A DNA stretch of 64,000 nucleotides from Pseudomonas frederiksbergensis (GTDB taxonomy: Bacteria; Pseudomonadota; Gammaproteobacteria; Pseudomonadales; Pseudomonadaceae). Under the pieces are notes generated by a model. The model ran no database searches and had not been told where the DNA came from. It saw only the letters and a program-made list of their open reading frames with translations. This document shows positions 6,241-18,261 of this stretch, piece by piece. Position 1 is the first letter of the stretch. Every line of letters begins with the position of its first letter. The stretch covers positions 37,524 through 101,523 of the forward strand of contig NZ_MOBP01000011.1 of assembly GCF_003732665.1 (NCBI RefSeq), written 5' to 3'. A program made the translations under genes and the position numbers.

Positions 6241-7827
6241 ATGATCAGTGCGGCTTTAGATATTCAGGGAGAACGTGCTCATCAGCAGGTCGGCGAAACG
6301 AGCGCCGTGAATGCCCCGAGCACCAAAAAGGTCAGCGTCCCCGGCACCAAGACGCTGACGGCGGTAGCCAGCCAGAACCCCAACAAGAAAAAGGTCCTGT
6401 TTGTCACCTCGGAAATCGCCGACCTGGTGAAGACCGGCGGTCTGGGTGACGTTTCCGCGGCACTGCCCCGGGCCATGGCCCACCTGCACGACGTTCGGGT
6501 ATTGATCCCCGGTTATCCGCAAGTGCTGCACAGCGAGAACCCGATCCACATTATTGGCGAACTCGGCGGCCATGCCGCGTTGCCACCCTGCAAGATCGGG
6601 CGCATGGACATGCCCGACGGCCTGGTCATTTACGTGTTGATCTGCCCCGAACTCTACGAGCGCGAAGGTTCGCCCTACGGCGCCAACAACGGCCGCGACT
6701 GGCCGGACAACCACATTCGTTTCGCCCGCCTGGGCCTGGCCGCTGCCGATATCGCCGCCAACCTCGCACAAATCCACTGGTGCCCGGACCTGGTGCACGC
6801 CCATGACTGGCCTGCTGGCCTGGCCCCGGCGTACATGCACTGGCGTGGACAACGCACCCCGACCCTGTTCACCATCCATAACCTCGCCTACCAGGGCGTG
6901 ACCAGCCTCGGCTCTTGCCCGGAACTGGGTATCCCGATGCACGCGCTGCAACAGGAAGGCATGGAGTTCTACGGCAAGATGTCGTTCCTCAAGGCCGGCA
7001 TGGCCTATTCGAGCCACATCACCACGGTCAGCGCTACCTACGCCCAGGAAATCACCACCCCGGCCTTCGGCTGCGGCCTCGACGGCTTTCTTGCCGCCAA
7101 GACCCAGCAAGGCCTGCTCAGTGGGATTCCCAACGGTATCGACGAAAGCTGGGACGCGGCCACCGACCCGCACTTGTTCTGCCCGTTCACCATCGGCGAC
7201 TGGGACGGCAAAGCCGTCAACGCGGCCCATGTCCGTGAGTTGTTCGGCCTGGACGACTCCGAAGGCCCGCTATTCGCCGTGGTCTCGCGGCTGGTCTACC
7301 AGAAAGGCCTGGACCTCACCGAAGCCGTGGCCGATTTCATCGTCGAACACGGCGGTCAAATCGCAATCATCGGCCGTGGCGAGCCGGAAGAAGAGCAAGC
7401 CATGCGTGAGCTGGCCCTGCGCTTCCCTGGTCAGGTCGGCGTGCGCATCGGCTTCAACGAAACCGACGCCCGCCGCATGTTCGCCGGCAGCGATTTCCTG
7501 CTGATGCCTTCGCGCTACGAACCTTGCGGTTTGAGCCAGATGTACGCCCAGCGCTTCGGCTCGTTGCCGGTGGCCCGCAATACCGGCGGCCTGGCCGACA
7601 CCATTGAAAACGGCGTGACCGGTTTCCTGTTCGACGAATCCACGGTCGAGAGCTACCGCGAAGCCGTGGGCCGTGCGTTCAAAGTCTTCGCTTATCCCGA
7701 ACTGCTCAACGCTATGCGCTGCCGTGCCATGGCCGCACCGTTCAACTGGTGCAAGGCGGTCGAACCCTACGCTGATCTTTACGAAAAACTGGTGGCTAAA
7801 GCCCTGGGTAAATCAGGACACAAATAA
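6241..7827 (+). CDS. glgA: Glycogen (starch) synthase
   Basis: A 528-residue GT5 glycogen synthase that transfers glucosyl units from a nucleotide-glucose donor to a growing alpha-1,4-glucan. Seen: the substrate-binding KTGGLGDV motif (residues ~63-70), HDWPAGLAP, and the C-terminal GT-B signature EPCGLSQMYAQRFGSLPVARNTGGLADT. It carries about 48 extra N-terminal residues, probably disordered, compared with enzymes that start a few residues before KTGGL. The ATG at 6241 is chosen over an upstream in-frame TTG (6181) because a GGGAG ribosome-binding site lies just before it. It opens the operon with treZ 17 bases downstream. No glgC (ADP-glucose pyrophosphorylase) gene is in the window. Confidence 0.93.
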   Translation: MISAALDIQGERAHQQVGETSAVNAPSTKKVSVPGTKTLTAVASQNPNKKKVLFVTSEIADLVKTGGLGDVSAALPRAMAHLHDVRVLIPGYPQVLHSENPIHIIGELGGHAALPPCKIGRMDMPDGLVIYVLICPELYEREGSPYGANNGRDWPDNHIRFARLGLAAADIAANLAQIHWCPDLVHAHDWPAGLAPAYMHWRGQRTPTLFTIHNLAYQGVTSLGSCPELGIPMHALQQEGMEFYGKMSFLKAGMAYSSHITTVSATYAQEITTPAFGCGLDGFLAAKTQQGLLSGIPNGIDESWDAATDPHLFCPFTIGDWDGKAVNAAHVRELFGLDDSEGPLFAVVSRLVYQKGLDLTEAVADFIVEHGGQIAIIGRGEPEEEQAMRELALRFPGQVGVRIGFNETDARRMFAGSDFLLMPSRYEPCGLSQMYAQRFGSLPVARNTGGLADTIENGVTGFLFDESTVESYREAVGRAFKVFAYPELLNAMRCRAMAAPFNWCKAVEPYADLYEKLVAKALGKSGHK

Positions 7828-7844
7828 AAAAGAGGCTTTCAAAG

Positions 7845-9638
7845 ATGCCGTTACGGACCCTTGAGACCTGGCCCCACGGCGCAATCATGCTGGACGCTGA
7901 ACACACGCGTTTTGCCTTGTGGGCGCCAGATGCGTTTGACGTGAGCGTCGAACTGGATGATGGACAATCCATACCGCTGCAACCCCAGGCCGATGGCTGG
8001 TTTGTGATCAAGACCCGCTGCCCGGCCGGCACGCGATACCGCTACAACATCGATGGCGAACTGGAGGTGCCGGACCCGGCCTCCCGCGCCCAGGCCGGGG
8101 ACCTCGATCGCCACAGCGTGGTGGTCGACCCCCTCGCCTACCGCTGGCAACACCCCGACTGGCAAGGTCGGCCGTGGAATGAAGCGGTGATCTACGAATT
8201 GCACGTCGGCACCCTCGGCGGTTTCAGTGAAGTCGAGCAACACCTGGCGCGCCTGGTCGAGTTGGGCATCACCGCCATCGAACTGATGCCCCTGGCGCAA
8301 TTCCCCGGCGAGCGCAATTGGGGCTACGACGGGGTCCTGCCCTACGCGCCCCAGGCCTCCTACGGCACGCCTGAACAACTCAAGCACCTGATCGACACGG
8401 CCCACGGCCATGGCCTGGCGGTGATTCTAGATGTGGTCTACAACCACTTCGGCCCCGACGGCAATTACCTGCATCGCTACGCCAAAAGCTTCTTCCGCGA
8501 GGACAAACACACCCCGTGGGGCGCCGCTATCGACTTCCGCCGCCGCGAAGTGCGGGACTTCTTTATCGAAAACGCGCTGATGTGGCTACAGGAATACCGC
8601 TTCGACGGCTTGCGCCTGGACGCGGTGCACGCCATCGAAGACCCGGATTTCCTCCAGGAACTGGCGCAACGGGTTCGCCACCAGGTCGAACCGGGCCGCC
8701 ATGTGTGGCTGAACCTGGAAAACGAACACAACCAGGCCAGCCTTTTGGAGCAAGGTTTCGACGCGCAGTGGAACGACGACGGCCACAACGCCCTGCACGT
8801 ACTGCTGACCGGCGAAACCGACGCTTATTACGAAGACTACGCCGAGAACCCCACCGAACAACTGGCGCGCTGCCTGAGCGAAGGTTTCGTGTTCCAGGGC
8901 CATATCAATCGCCACGGTGATGCACGGGGCGAGCTCAGTGGTCACTTGCCGCCAAGCGCGTTTGTGCTGTTCCTGCAAAACCATGACCAGATCGGCAATC
9001 GCGCCTTTGGCGAACGCCTGCATCAACTGGCGCCGACCGACGCCTTGAAAGCCGCCACCGCGTTGCTGCTACTGTCGCCGATGATTCCGCTGATGTTCAT
9101 GGGCGACGAGTTTGCCGCCGAGCAACCCTTCCTGTTTTTCACCAGCCACCACGGTGAACTGGCGGAACTGGTGCGCGAGGGTCGGCGCAACGAATTCAAG
9201 GCCTTCAGCGCGTTCAAGGATCCGCACAAACGGGAAAAGATCCCCGACCCGAATGCACCGCAAACCTTCGAGGCGTCACAGCCACGCCCGGCGGAGCAGC
9301 CGGCGCAACAGGCGATTCACGCGTTGTATCGGCACCTGCTGAAGCTGCGCCACGCGCACATCATGCCGCACCTGCCCGGCGCCCGGGCCTTGGGCGCCGA
9401 GGTACTGGGCGAAGGTGCGGTGAGCGCGCGCTGGCGCCTGGGCAACGGCAACCTGCTGCGTATTGACCTGAACCTCAGCGACACGCCTGTGGTCCACCCT
9501 CCACAGGCCGATGCGTTGCTGCTGTTCGAACACCCGCCCGCGTCCGACCTGCTGAATCAGAGCAGCCTCGCCCCATTTAGCGTGCTCGTCAGCCTCACGG
9601 CTGCAAACCCTTTGCTACCTGATGGAGAGCGCCTATGA
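7845..9638 (+). CDS. treZ: Malto-oligosyltrehalose trehalohydrolase
   Basis: A 597-residue GH13 enzyme that cleaves trehalose from malto-oligosyltrehalose made by TreY. An N-terminal beta-sandwich (residues ~10-95) precedes the barrel. Catalytic elements: nucleophile Asp in GLRLDAVHAI, acid Glu in LNLENEHNQ, and the third Asp in QNHDQIGNRAFG. Length and the spacing to the malQ and treY genes fit TreZ rather than a branching enzyme. It overlaps malQ by 4 bases (ATGA), so expression is tightly coupled. Confidence 0.92.
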   Translation: MPLRTLETWPHGAIMLDAEHTRFALWAPDAFDVSVELDDGQSIPLQPQADGWFVIKTRCPAGTRYRYNIDGELEVPDPASRAQAGDLDRHSVVVDPLAYRWQHPDWQGRPWNEAVIYELHVGTLGGFSEVEQHLARLVELGITAIELMPLAQFPGERNWGYDGVLPYAPQASYGTPEQLKHLIDTAHGHGLAVILDVVYNHFGPDGNYLHRYAKSFFREDKHTPWGAAIDFRRREVRDFFIENALMWLQEYRFDGLRLDAVHAIEDPDFLQELAQRVRHQVEPGRHVWLNLENEHNQASLLEQGFDAQWNDDGHNALHVLLTGETDAYYEDYAENPTEQLARCLSEGFVFQGHINRHGDARGELSGHLPPSAFVLFLQNHDQIGNRAFGERLHQLAPTDALKAATALLLLSPMIPLMFMGDEFAAEQPFLFFTSHHGELAELVREGRRNEFKAFSAFKDPHKREKIPDPNAPQTFEASQPRPAEQPAQQAIHALYRHLLKLRHAHIMPHLPGARALGAEVLGEGAVSARWRLGNGNLLRIDLNLSDTPVVHPPQADALLLFEHPPASDLLNQSSLAPFSVLVSLTAANPLLPDGERL

Positions 9639-11713
9639 GCGATGCGCAACTGGAAATACTGGCCAGCCGAGCTGGCCTGGCGGTCGATTGGATCGACGCC
9701 AATGGCCGTCCACAGAAAGTCGCCCCGGCAGTGCTGCGCGCGGTACTGATCGGGCTCGGCCACCCGGCCAGCACGACTCAGGAAATCGACGCCAGCCTGC
9801 TGCAATTGCAGCAAGTGCAACAGACCCGTCACCTGCCACCGCTGATCACCGCCGACGTCGGCAAGGGTCTCGACCTGGCGCGCTATTTCGAGCCCGAAAC
9901 GCCGTGCGAAGTGCACCTGGAAGACGGTTCGCGTCTGCACCTGAAACTCGATGCCGAAGCAGTCCTGCCGGGCCTGATCCCGGTCGGCTATCAACATGTG
10001 AGCATCGACGGCCAATCCTTCACCCTGGCGGTGGCCCCGGAGCGCTGCTACAGCGTCGGCGATGCCGTCGACAGCCCGATCCCGCGCACCTGGGGCTTGA
10101 GCGTGCAGCTATATTCCCTGCGCCGTCCCGGCGATGGCGGTTTCGGCGATACCCAGGCGTTGGAAGACCTCGCTCGGGTAGCCGGCGAACGCGGCGCCGA
10201 AGCGTTGGCGATCAGCCCGATGCACGCGATGTTCAGCAGCGATACCCACCGCTACAGCCCGTATTCGCCGTCCAGCCGCTTGTTCCTCAACAGCCTCTAC
10301 GCCGCGCCGGGGGCGATCCTTGGCGAGCGCGCCCTGCGTGATGCGATTGACGCCACCGGGCTGGCCGAACAACTGCAAGCACTCGAAGCCCTGCCGCTGA
10401 TCGACTGGCCGGTGGCCGCCGAAGCCAAGCATCGTTTGTTGCAGGCGCTCTACGAAGGCTTCGTCCACGGTGAACATCCCCTGCACGAAGACTTCAGCAG
10501 CTTCCGCCATGCCGGCGGCGATGCCCTGGAAAACCACTGCCGTTTCGAAGCCATCCAGGAAGCCCGCGCCGCTCGCGGTGAAGACCTCGACTGGCGTCAC
10601 TGGCCGCAAGAATGGCAAGACCCGCGCAGCGCCGCCCTCGCCGATTTTGCCGAAGAAAACGCCGGACGCATCGGCTTCTTCGCCTTCTGCCAATGGCTGA
10701 TCGACCGCTGCCTGGCCCGCGCCCAAGCCGCTGCGATCAGCGCCGGTATGGGCATTGGCCTGGTGGCTGACCTTGCAGTCGGCGCCGATGGCGGTGGCAG
10801 CCAGGCCTGGAGTCGCCAGGATGAATTACTCGCCTCGCTCACCGTCGGTGCGCCGCCGGACATCCTCAACCGTTCTGGCCAGGGCTGGGGGATTTCCGCG
10901 TTCTCCCCGGAAGGCCTGGTGCGTAACGGCTTCCGTGCGTTTATCGAAATGCTGCGGGCCAACTTCGCCCACGCCGGTGGCCTGCGCATCGACCACGTGA
11001 TGGGGCTGCAACGGTTGTGGGTCATTCCCAACGATGCACCACCAGCCGATGGCGCCTATCTGTATTACCCGGTGGACGACCTGTTGCGTCTGCTGAGCCT
11101 CGAATCCCATCGCCATCAGGCCATCGTTCTCGGTGAAGACCTGGGCACGGTGGCCGAAGGCCTGCGGGAAAAACTCATCGCCCGCTCGATCCTCGGCATG
11201 CGCGTGTTGCTGTTCGAACAGGACAACAGCCACTTCAAGCCGACCCTCGACTGGCCGGACAACGCGCTCGCCACCACCAGCACCCACGACTTGCCCACGC
11301 TCAACGGTTGGTGGCATGGCCACGATATCGACTGGAATGCCCGGCTCGGTCTGGTGGATGCCACCGGAGAAATCGAGTGGCGTCATCACCGCGAACGGGA
11401 GCGCGAAGGCTTGCGCCGGGTCTTGAGTGAAGACCCGCAGAACTTCCGCGAAGAGTCCCACGAAACCGATCAGGTGCTCGACGCCGCGATCCGGTTCCTC
11501 GGCCATACCCGTGCGCCGCTGGTGTTGTTGCCGCTGGAAGATGCCCTGGGCATCGAACAGCAAGCCAACCTGCCCGGCACCACCGACTCGCACCCCAACT
11601 GGTCGCGGCGCCTGCCCGGTAACAGCGAAGCCTTGCTCGATGACCCGGACGCCGCCCGGCGTCTGGAACTGCTCGCCTGTGCGCGACTTCAGGCGGCCGA
11701 GCGTGACCAATGA
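9635..11713 (+). CDS. malQ: 4-alpha-glucanotransferase (amylomaltase)
   Basis: A 692-residue GH77 enzyme that disproportionates maltodextrins by moving glucan segments between chains. Seen: YSPSSRLFLN substrate motif, nucleophile Asp in LRIDHVMGLQRLW, acid Glu in VLGEDLGTV, and the transition-state Asp in TSTHDLPTLNGWW. The unusually long N-terminal region before the barrel is typical of proteobacterial MalQ. Start and stop overlap treZ and treY by 4 bases each. In this operon it probably recycles short chains released by TreY/TreZ and GlgX. Confidence 0.92.
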   Translation: MSDAQLEILASRAGLAVDWIDANGRPQKVAPAVLRAVLIGLGHPASTTQEIDASLLQLQQVQQTRHLPPLITADVGKGLDLARYFEPETPCEVHLEDGSRLHLKLDAEAVLPGLIPVGYQHVSIDGQSFTLAVAPERCYSVGDAVDSPIPRTWGLSVQLYSLRRPGDGGFGDTQALEDLARVAGERGAEALAISPMHAMFSSDTHRYSPYSPSSRLFLNSLYAAPGAILGERALRDAIDATGLAEQLQALEALPLIDWPVAAEAKHRLLQALYEGFVHGEHPLHEDFSSFRHAGGDALENHCRFEAIQEARAARGEDLDWRHWPQEWQDPRSAALADFAEENAGRIGFFAFCQWLIDRCLARAQAAAISAGMGIGLVADLAVGADGGGSQAWSRQDELLASLTVGAPPDILNRSGQGWGISAFSPEGLVRNGFRAFIEMLRANFAHAGGLRIDHVMGLQRLWVIPNDAPPADGAYLYYPVDDLLRLLSLESHRHQAIVLGEDLGTVAEGLREKLIARSILGMRVLLFEQDNSHFKPTLDWPDNALATTSTHDLPTLNGWWHGHDIDWNARLGLVDATGEIEWRHHREREREGLRRVLSEDPQNFREESHETDQVLDAAIRFLGHTRAPLVLLPLEDALGIEQQANLPGTTDSHPNWSRRLPGNSEALLDDPDAARRLELLACARLQAAERDQ

Positions 11714-14496
11714 ATCAAGCCCTTATTCAACCGCTGCGGGCGACCCTGCGGCTGCAATTTCATAAAGGCTTTACCCTGGACGATGCAGTGCCGCTGGTGC
11801 CGTACTTCGCCAGCCTCGGCATCAGTCATGTCTACGCCTCGCCGCTGCTGAGCGCCCGCGCCGGTTCGATGCACGGCTACGACGTGGTGGACCCGACCAC
11901 GGTCAACCCTGAACTCGGCGGCGAAGCGGCATTGCGTCGTTTGGTCGACGCCCTGCGCGAGCAGAAGATGGGGTTGATCCTCGACATCGTGTCCAACCAC
12001 ATGGCCGTCGGTGGTGGCGATAACCCGTGGTGGCTGGACCTGCTGGAGTGGGGACGCCTGAGTCCCTACGGCGAGTTTTTCGACATCCAGTGGCACTCCC
12101 CCGACCCGTTGATGGAAGGCCAATTGCTCCTGCCCTTCCTGGGCAGCGATTACGGCGTGGCGTTGCAGGACGGCACCCTGCCCCTGCGCTTCGATGCCGC
12201 GCATGGCGCGTTTTACGTCGAACACTACGACCATCACTTTCCAATCTGCCCGACCCAGTACGGCGAACTGCTCAAGCCAAGCGAGTCGTTGAATGATGAA
12301 CAAGCCGAGCAACTGAAGTTTCTCAGCGACCGTTTCGCCGCTCTGAGCTACCAGACCGACGCCCACAGCCTGGCGATTCCCCTGCAAGAGGAACTGCGTG
12401 AGCTGGCCGGCGACCCGGCGATCCTGCACGCCATCCAACAGCAAATCAGCACTTATGACTCGCTGACAACAGAAGGCTTCCACAACCTGCACAACCTGCT
12501 GGAACGCCAGAGCTATCGCTTGGCCAGTTGGCGCACGGCGGCGGATGACATCAATTGGCGGCGCTTTTTCGATGTCAACGAACTCGGCGGTTTGCGCGTT
12601 GAGCGCCCGGCGGTGTTCGAAGCCACCCACGCGAAAATCTTCGAGCTGATTGCCGAGGGCTTGGTGGACGGTTTGCGCATCGACCACATCGACGGTCTCG
12701 CCGACCCACGGGGGTATTGCCGCAAACTTCGGCGTCGGGTCGATAGCCTCTCACCCCAGCGGCACTTGCCGATCTACGTCGAGAAGATCCTCGGCGAAGG
12801 CGAAACCCTGCACCGTGACTGGTCGGTGGACGGCACCACGGGCTATGAATTCATGAACCAGTTGTCGCTGCTGCAGCACGACCCGGCCGGTGCCGAAACC
12901 TTGGGCGAGCTGTGGAATCGTCACAGCGAACGCCCCGCCGAGTTCATCCAGGAAGCGCGACTGGCGCGCCAGCAGATCCTCAATGGTTCATTGGCCGGGG
13001 ATTTTGAAAGCGTTGCCCAGGCCCTGTTGCAAGTGGCACGCGACGACCTGATGACCCGCGACCTGACCCTCGGCGCGATCCGCCGGGCGTTGCAGGAATT
13101 GATCGTGCATTTCCCGGTGTACCGCACTTACATCAGCCCCCGTGGGCGCTCGGCTGAAGATGACGTGTTTTTCCAGCAAGCCATGGACGGTGCGCGGCTG
13201 ACCTTGAGCGAGGCCGATTGGCCGGTGCTCGATTGCATCGCCGGTTGGCTCGGCGGCGAACCCTGGCGACATCGCCCGGTGGGCCGTCAGCGCAAGATCC
13301 TCAAGCATGCCTGCGTGCGTTTTCAGCAACTGACCTCACCGGCGGCGGCCAAAGCCGTGGAAGACACTGCGTTCTATCGCTCGGCGGTGTTGCTGTCGCG
13401 CAATGACGTGGGCTTCAGCACCGAGCAGTTCAGTGCGCCGGTCAGTGATTTCCACGACGCCTGCATCCAGCGCTTCGAGGCCTTCCCCAACAACCTGCTG
13501 GCCACCGCCACCCACGACCACAAGCGCGGTGAAGACACCCGGGCGCGGCTCGCGGTGTTGAGCGAACGCAGCGGCTGGTACGCCGAACAGGTCGAGCAGT
13601 GGCGCCACCTGGCCCGGGACCTGCGCAGCGACGACAGCGCGCCCTCGGCGGGTGACGAGTTGATTCTCTATCAAGCGCTCCTCGGCAGTTGGCCGCTGGA
13701 ATTGCGCAGCGACGATCAACCGGCCCTGCAGGACTACGCCAAACGCCTGTGGCAGTGGCAACAAAAAGCCCTGCGCGAAGCCAAGTTGCAAAGCAGTTGG
13801 AGCGCGCCGAGCGAGGCCTATGAACAGGCCACCGAAGCCTTCCTCAACCGACTGCTGCTGAGCCCGGAAGGTCAGCCATTGCGCGCCTCTCTCGCTGAAG
13901 CGGCCCACGCAATCGCCACGCCCGGTGCATTGAACAGCTTGGCGCAAACCTTGCTGCGCATGACCGTGCCGGGAGTGCCGGACCTCTATCAGGGCAACGA
14001 CTTCTGGGACTTTACCCTGGTGGACCCGGACAACCGCCGGCCGGTGGATTACCCGGCTCGGGAACAGGCGTTGCAAGCGTCATTCGAGTTGCCGCAGCTA
14101 TTGGCGAACTGGCGTGACGGACGTATCAAGCAGCGCCTGATCGCCACGACGTTGCACTGCCGGGCCGAACACGCCGAGCTGTTCCGGCAAGGGGCCTATC
14201 ATGCCCTTGAAGTGGTCGGCAGCGAGGCGCATCGGGTGTTGGCGTTTGCTCGCGAACACGACGGCCAATACGCCATCGTCATCGTGCCAATCCGCTGCGC
14301 CGGTTTGCTGGAAAACAGTGCCGAACCTCAGGTTGGCGCGCCGCAGTGGGGCGATACGCGGGTGAAATTACCGTTCGCCGCCCCGGAGCAAAACCTGAAG
14401 GGACTTTTTTCAAACACCGCAGTCACAAACCACAGGGAGCTGAACATCAGCGCCGCGCTGGGGGATTTCCCGGTCAATCTCTTTATCCAAACTTGA
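11710..14496 (+). CDS. treY: Malto-oligosyltrehalose synthase
   Basis: A 928-residue GH13 enzyme that converts the reducing-end alpha-1,4 bond of a maltodextrin into the alpha,alpha-1,1 bond of trehalose. Motifs: SHVYASPLLSARAGSMHGYD near the N terminus, nucleophile Asp in GLRIDHIDGLADP, acid Glu in YVEKILGEGE, and Asp in THDHKRGEDTRARL. The length is usual for TreY. It overlaps malQ by 4 bases, and a DUF2934 gene follows after 21 bases. Confidence 0.93.
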   Translation: MNQALIQPLRATLRLQFHKGFTLDDAVPLVPYFASLGISHVYASPLLSARAGSMHGYDVVDPTTVNPELGGEAALRRLVDALREQKMGLILDIVSNHMAVGGGDNPWWLDLLEWGRLSPYGEFFDIQWHSPDPLMEGQLLLPFLGSDYGVALQDGTLPLRFDAAHGAFYVEHYDHHFPICPTQYGELLKPSESLNDEQAEQLKFLSDRFAALSYQTDAHSLAIPLQEELRELAGDPAILHAIQQQISTYDSLTTEGFHNLHNLLERQSYRLASWRTAADDINWRRFFDVNELGGLRVERPAVFEATHAKIFELIAEGLVDGLRIDHIDGLADPRGYCRKLRRRVDSLSPQRHLPIYVEKILGEGETLHRDWSVDGTTGYEFMNQLSLLQHDPAGAETLGELWNRHSERPAEFIQEARLARQQILNGSLAGDFESVAQALLQVARDDLMTRDLTLGAIRRALQELIVHFPVYRTYISPRGRSAEDDVFFQQAMDGARLTLSEADWPVLDCIAGWLGGEPWRHRPVGRQRKILKHACVRFQQLTSPAAAKAVEDTAFYRSAVLLSRNDVGFSTEQFSAPVSDFHDACIQRFEAFPNNLLATATHDHKRGEDTRARLAVLSERSGWYAEQVEQWRHLARDLRSDDSAPSAGDELILYQALLGSWPLELRSDDQPALQDYAKRLWQWQQKALREAKLQSSWSAPSEAYEQATEAFLNRLLLSPEGQPLRASLAEAAHAIATPGALNSLAQTLLRMTVPGVPDLYQGNDFWDFTLVDPDNRRPVDYPAREQALQASFELPQLLANWRDGRIKQRLIATTLHCRAEHAELFRQGAYHALEVVGSEAHRVLAFAREHDGQYAIVIVPIRCAGLLENSAEPQVGAPQWGDTRVKLPFAAPEQNLKGLFSNTAVTNHRELNISAALGDFPVNLFIQT

Positions 14497-14517
14497 GTTC
14501 AGTTCAGGAGCATTGCG

Positions 14518-14856
14518 ATGAGTACCGACGATAAACGCGTTCGCGAATTTGCCTATCAAATCTGGGAGTCCGAAGGGAAGCCCGAAGGCCAGGAAGAACG
14601 TCATTGGGAGATGGCGCGCAAATTGGCCGAAGCCGAGGCACTGGCACCCAAGAAATCAACGAAGGCGGCTGGCAGCAAGACCGCTACCGCCAAACCGGCG
14701 GCCAAGGCCGATAGCAAGCTCAACGGTCAGGCTGACGGTAAAGCCACGGCGGCGAAAGCCAAGGCCAAGCCTGCCGCTGCGGCAAAAGTAACACCGCCGG
14801 GTGAAAAAGCCGCCGAGAAAAAACCGCGTACCACGAAGAAACCACCCGCGGTTTGA
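14518..14856 (+). CDS. DUF2934 protein with Lys/Ala-rich tail
   Basis: A 112-residue protein with two parts. Residues ~5-45 (RVREFAYQIWESEGKPEGQE..HWEMA..L) match the short DUF2934 domain, often found beside glycogen and trehalose genes. Residues ~45-112 are low complexity, made of Lys, Ala, Pro and Thr, like a histone-H1 or AlgP-type tail that could bind nucleic acid or polyanions. A GGAG ribosome-binding site precedes the ATG. It is placed between treY and glgX in the same direction. Function unknown; a role in glucan granule organisation or regulation is only a guess. Confidence 0.75.
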   Translation: MSTDDKRVREFAYQIWESEGKPEGQEERHWEMARKLAEAEALAPKKSTKAAGSKTATAKPAAKADSKLNGQADGKATAAKAKAKPAAAAKVTPPGEKAAEKKPRTTKKPPAV

Positions 14857-14886
14857 CGCTTCGCTTAATCGCACTTGATTGAACTC

Positions 14887-14906
14887 GTGGCGAGCCCGCT
14901 CGCCAC
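14887..14906. repeat. Short perfect hairpin after DUF2934 gene
   Basis: GTGGCGAG/CTCGCCAC, 8 bp with a 4-base loop. No T-run follows, so termination is uncertain; it may be a degenerate REP arm. Confidence 0.4.
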
Positions 14907-14962
14907 CGTGGGCGCGCTCGCCCTGAATAAAGAGCTTCGTGAACTGAAAGACTGCAATCCCT

Positions 14963-15049
14963 GTGGGAGCGAGCCTGCTCGCGAAAGCGACCTGTCAGCC
15001 GGCATTGATGGTGCTGACACACCGCTTTCGCGAGCAGGCTCGCTCCCAC
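14963..15049. repeat. REPIN
   Basis: REP arms at 14963-14985 (GTGGGAGCGAGCCTGCTCGCGAA type) and 15027-15049. It separates the glgA-treY block from glgX. Confidence 0.9.
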
Positions 15050-15110
15050 AGGGTCTGCGCCAGACCGACTGACATCACCGTACTCGTACCCCTTTTTTGC
15101 AGGAGCATCT

Positions 15111-17270
<2,160 letters not shown>

Positions 17271-17271
17271 A

Positions 17272-18261
17272 ATGGACCTCCAGGCGTTTCTTCAACAGCA
17301 ACCACCGGACTACGCTGACACTCAAGCGCTAGGCCGATGCCTGCGGGCAATGGTGGAGGCCGGTCTCGACCGGTTGCCATTGCCCGGCGACGGCCAGACC
17401 CTGGTGCGTTTCCAGGGCTTGGCCGAGGTCGCTGGCCACGATCTCGGGTTGTGCAAATTGTACGAAGGCCACACCGACGCATTGGCGATCATCCAGCAAC
17501 TCGGGGGCTCGCCGACACCGGCCAGCACCTGGGGCATGTGGGCTGCCGAACCGCCGCAAGCCAAAGTCCGGATCAGCCCTTCGGGGCACATGGTTCTACT
17601 GGATGGGCGCAAGGCCTGGTGCTCCGGCGCGGCGGTGCTCAGTCATGCGTTGCTCACGGCGTGGGATGATCAGGACCGTCAGCAACTGGTGGCGGTGGCG
17701 CTGGATCAGCCGGGGGTGAACGTGACCACGGACGGCTGGCACGCCGTGGGCATGGGGGCCACCGGCAGCGTAGACGTGTTGTTCGAAGGCGCCGAAGCCC
17801 AAGCCATCGGCAACCCCGGCGACTACTTGCAGCGGCCGGGTTTCTGGCAAGGCGGAATCGGCATTGCCGCCTGCTGGTACGGCGCGGCCCGCAGCATCGC
17901 CGAGCGTTTGCGCCGTCACTGCGCGCAACACCCGGAACTTCACGCATTGGCCCATCTCGGCGCGGTGGATAGCGCCTTGCACGCCGCGGCTGAAGTGTTG
18001 CGGGGCAGTGCCCTGAGCATCGACACCCTTCCATTGGCCGACGCCGAACTGCTGGCCCGACGCGCCCGCGCCGTGGTTGAACAGTGCGCCGAGCAAGTCA
18101 TCCAGCACGTCGGCCATGCCCTCGGCGCCGGACCTTTTTGCAAGGATCGGCAATTCGCCCAACTGATGGCGGATCTGCCGGTGTTCCTGCGCCAAAGCCA
18201 CGCCGAACGGGACCTCGCCGCCCTCGGCCAACAGGTCACCAACGGGGGCTGGACGTTATGA
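17272..18261 (+). CDS. Acyl-CoA dehydrogenase-like protein
   Basis: A 329-residue protein. The middle (LGLCKLYEGHTDAL, TPASTWGMWAAEPPQAK, GRKAWCSGAAVLSHALLTAW, GMGATGSVDVLFEG) follows the flavin/acyl-CoA dehydrogenase fold, and the C-terminal helical bundle is present. It is somewhat shorter than typical acyl-CoA dehydrogenases (~380 residues), and I do not see an obvious catalytic Glu in the usual place. An in-frame ATG at 17254 exists, but the one at 17272 is better placed behind AGGAAGAAG. It overlaps the PIG-L gene by 4 bases and is first in a four-gene cluster read through from glgX. Substrate unknown. Confidence 0.7.
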   Translation: MDLQAFLQQQPPDYADTQALGRCLRAMVEAGLDRLPLPGDGQTLVRFQGLAEVAGHDLGLCKLYEGHTDALAIIQQLGGSPTPASTWGMWAAEPPQAKVRISPSGHMVLLDGRKAWCSGAAVLSHALLTAWDDQDRQQLVAVALDQPGVNVTTDGWHAVGMGATGSVDVLFEGAEAQAIGNPGDYLQRPGFWQGGIGIAACWYGAARSIAERLRRHCAQHPELHALAHLGAVDSALHAAAEVLRGSALSIDTLPLADAELLARRARAVVEQCAEQVIQHVGHALGAGPFCKDRQFAQLMADLPVFLRQSHAERDLAALGQQVTNGGWTL

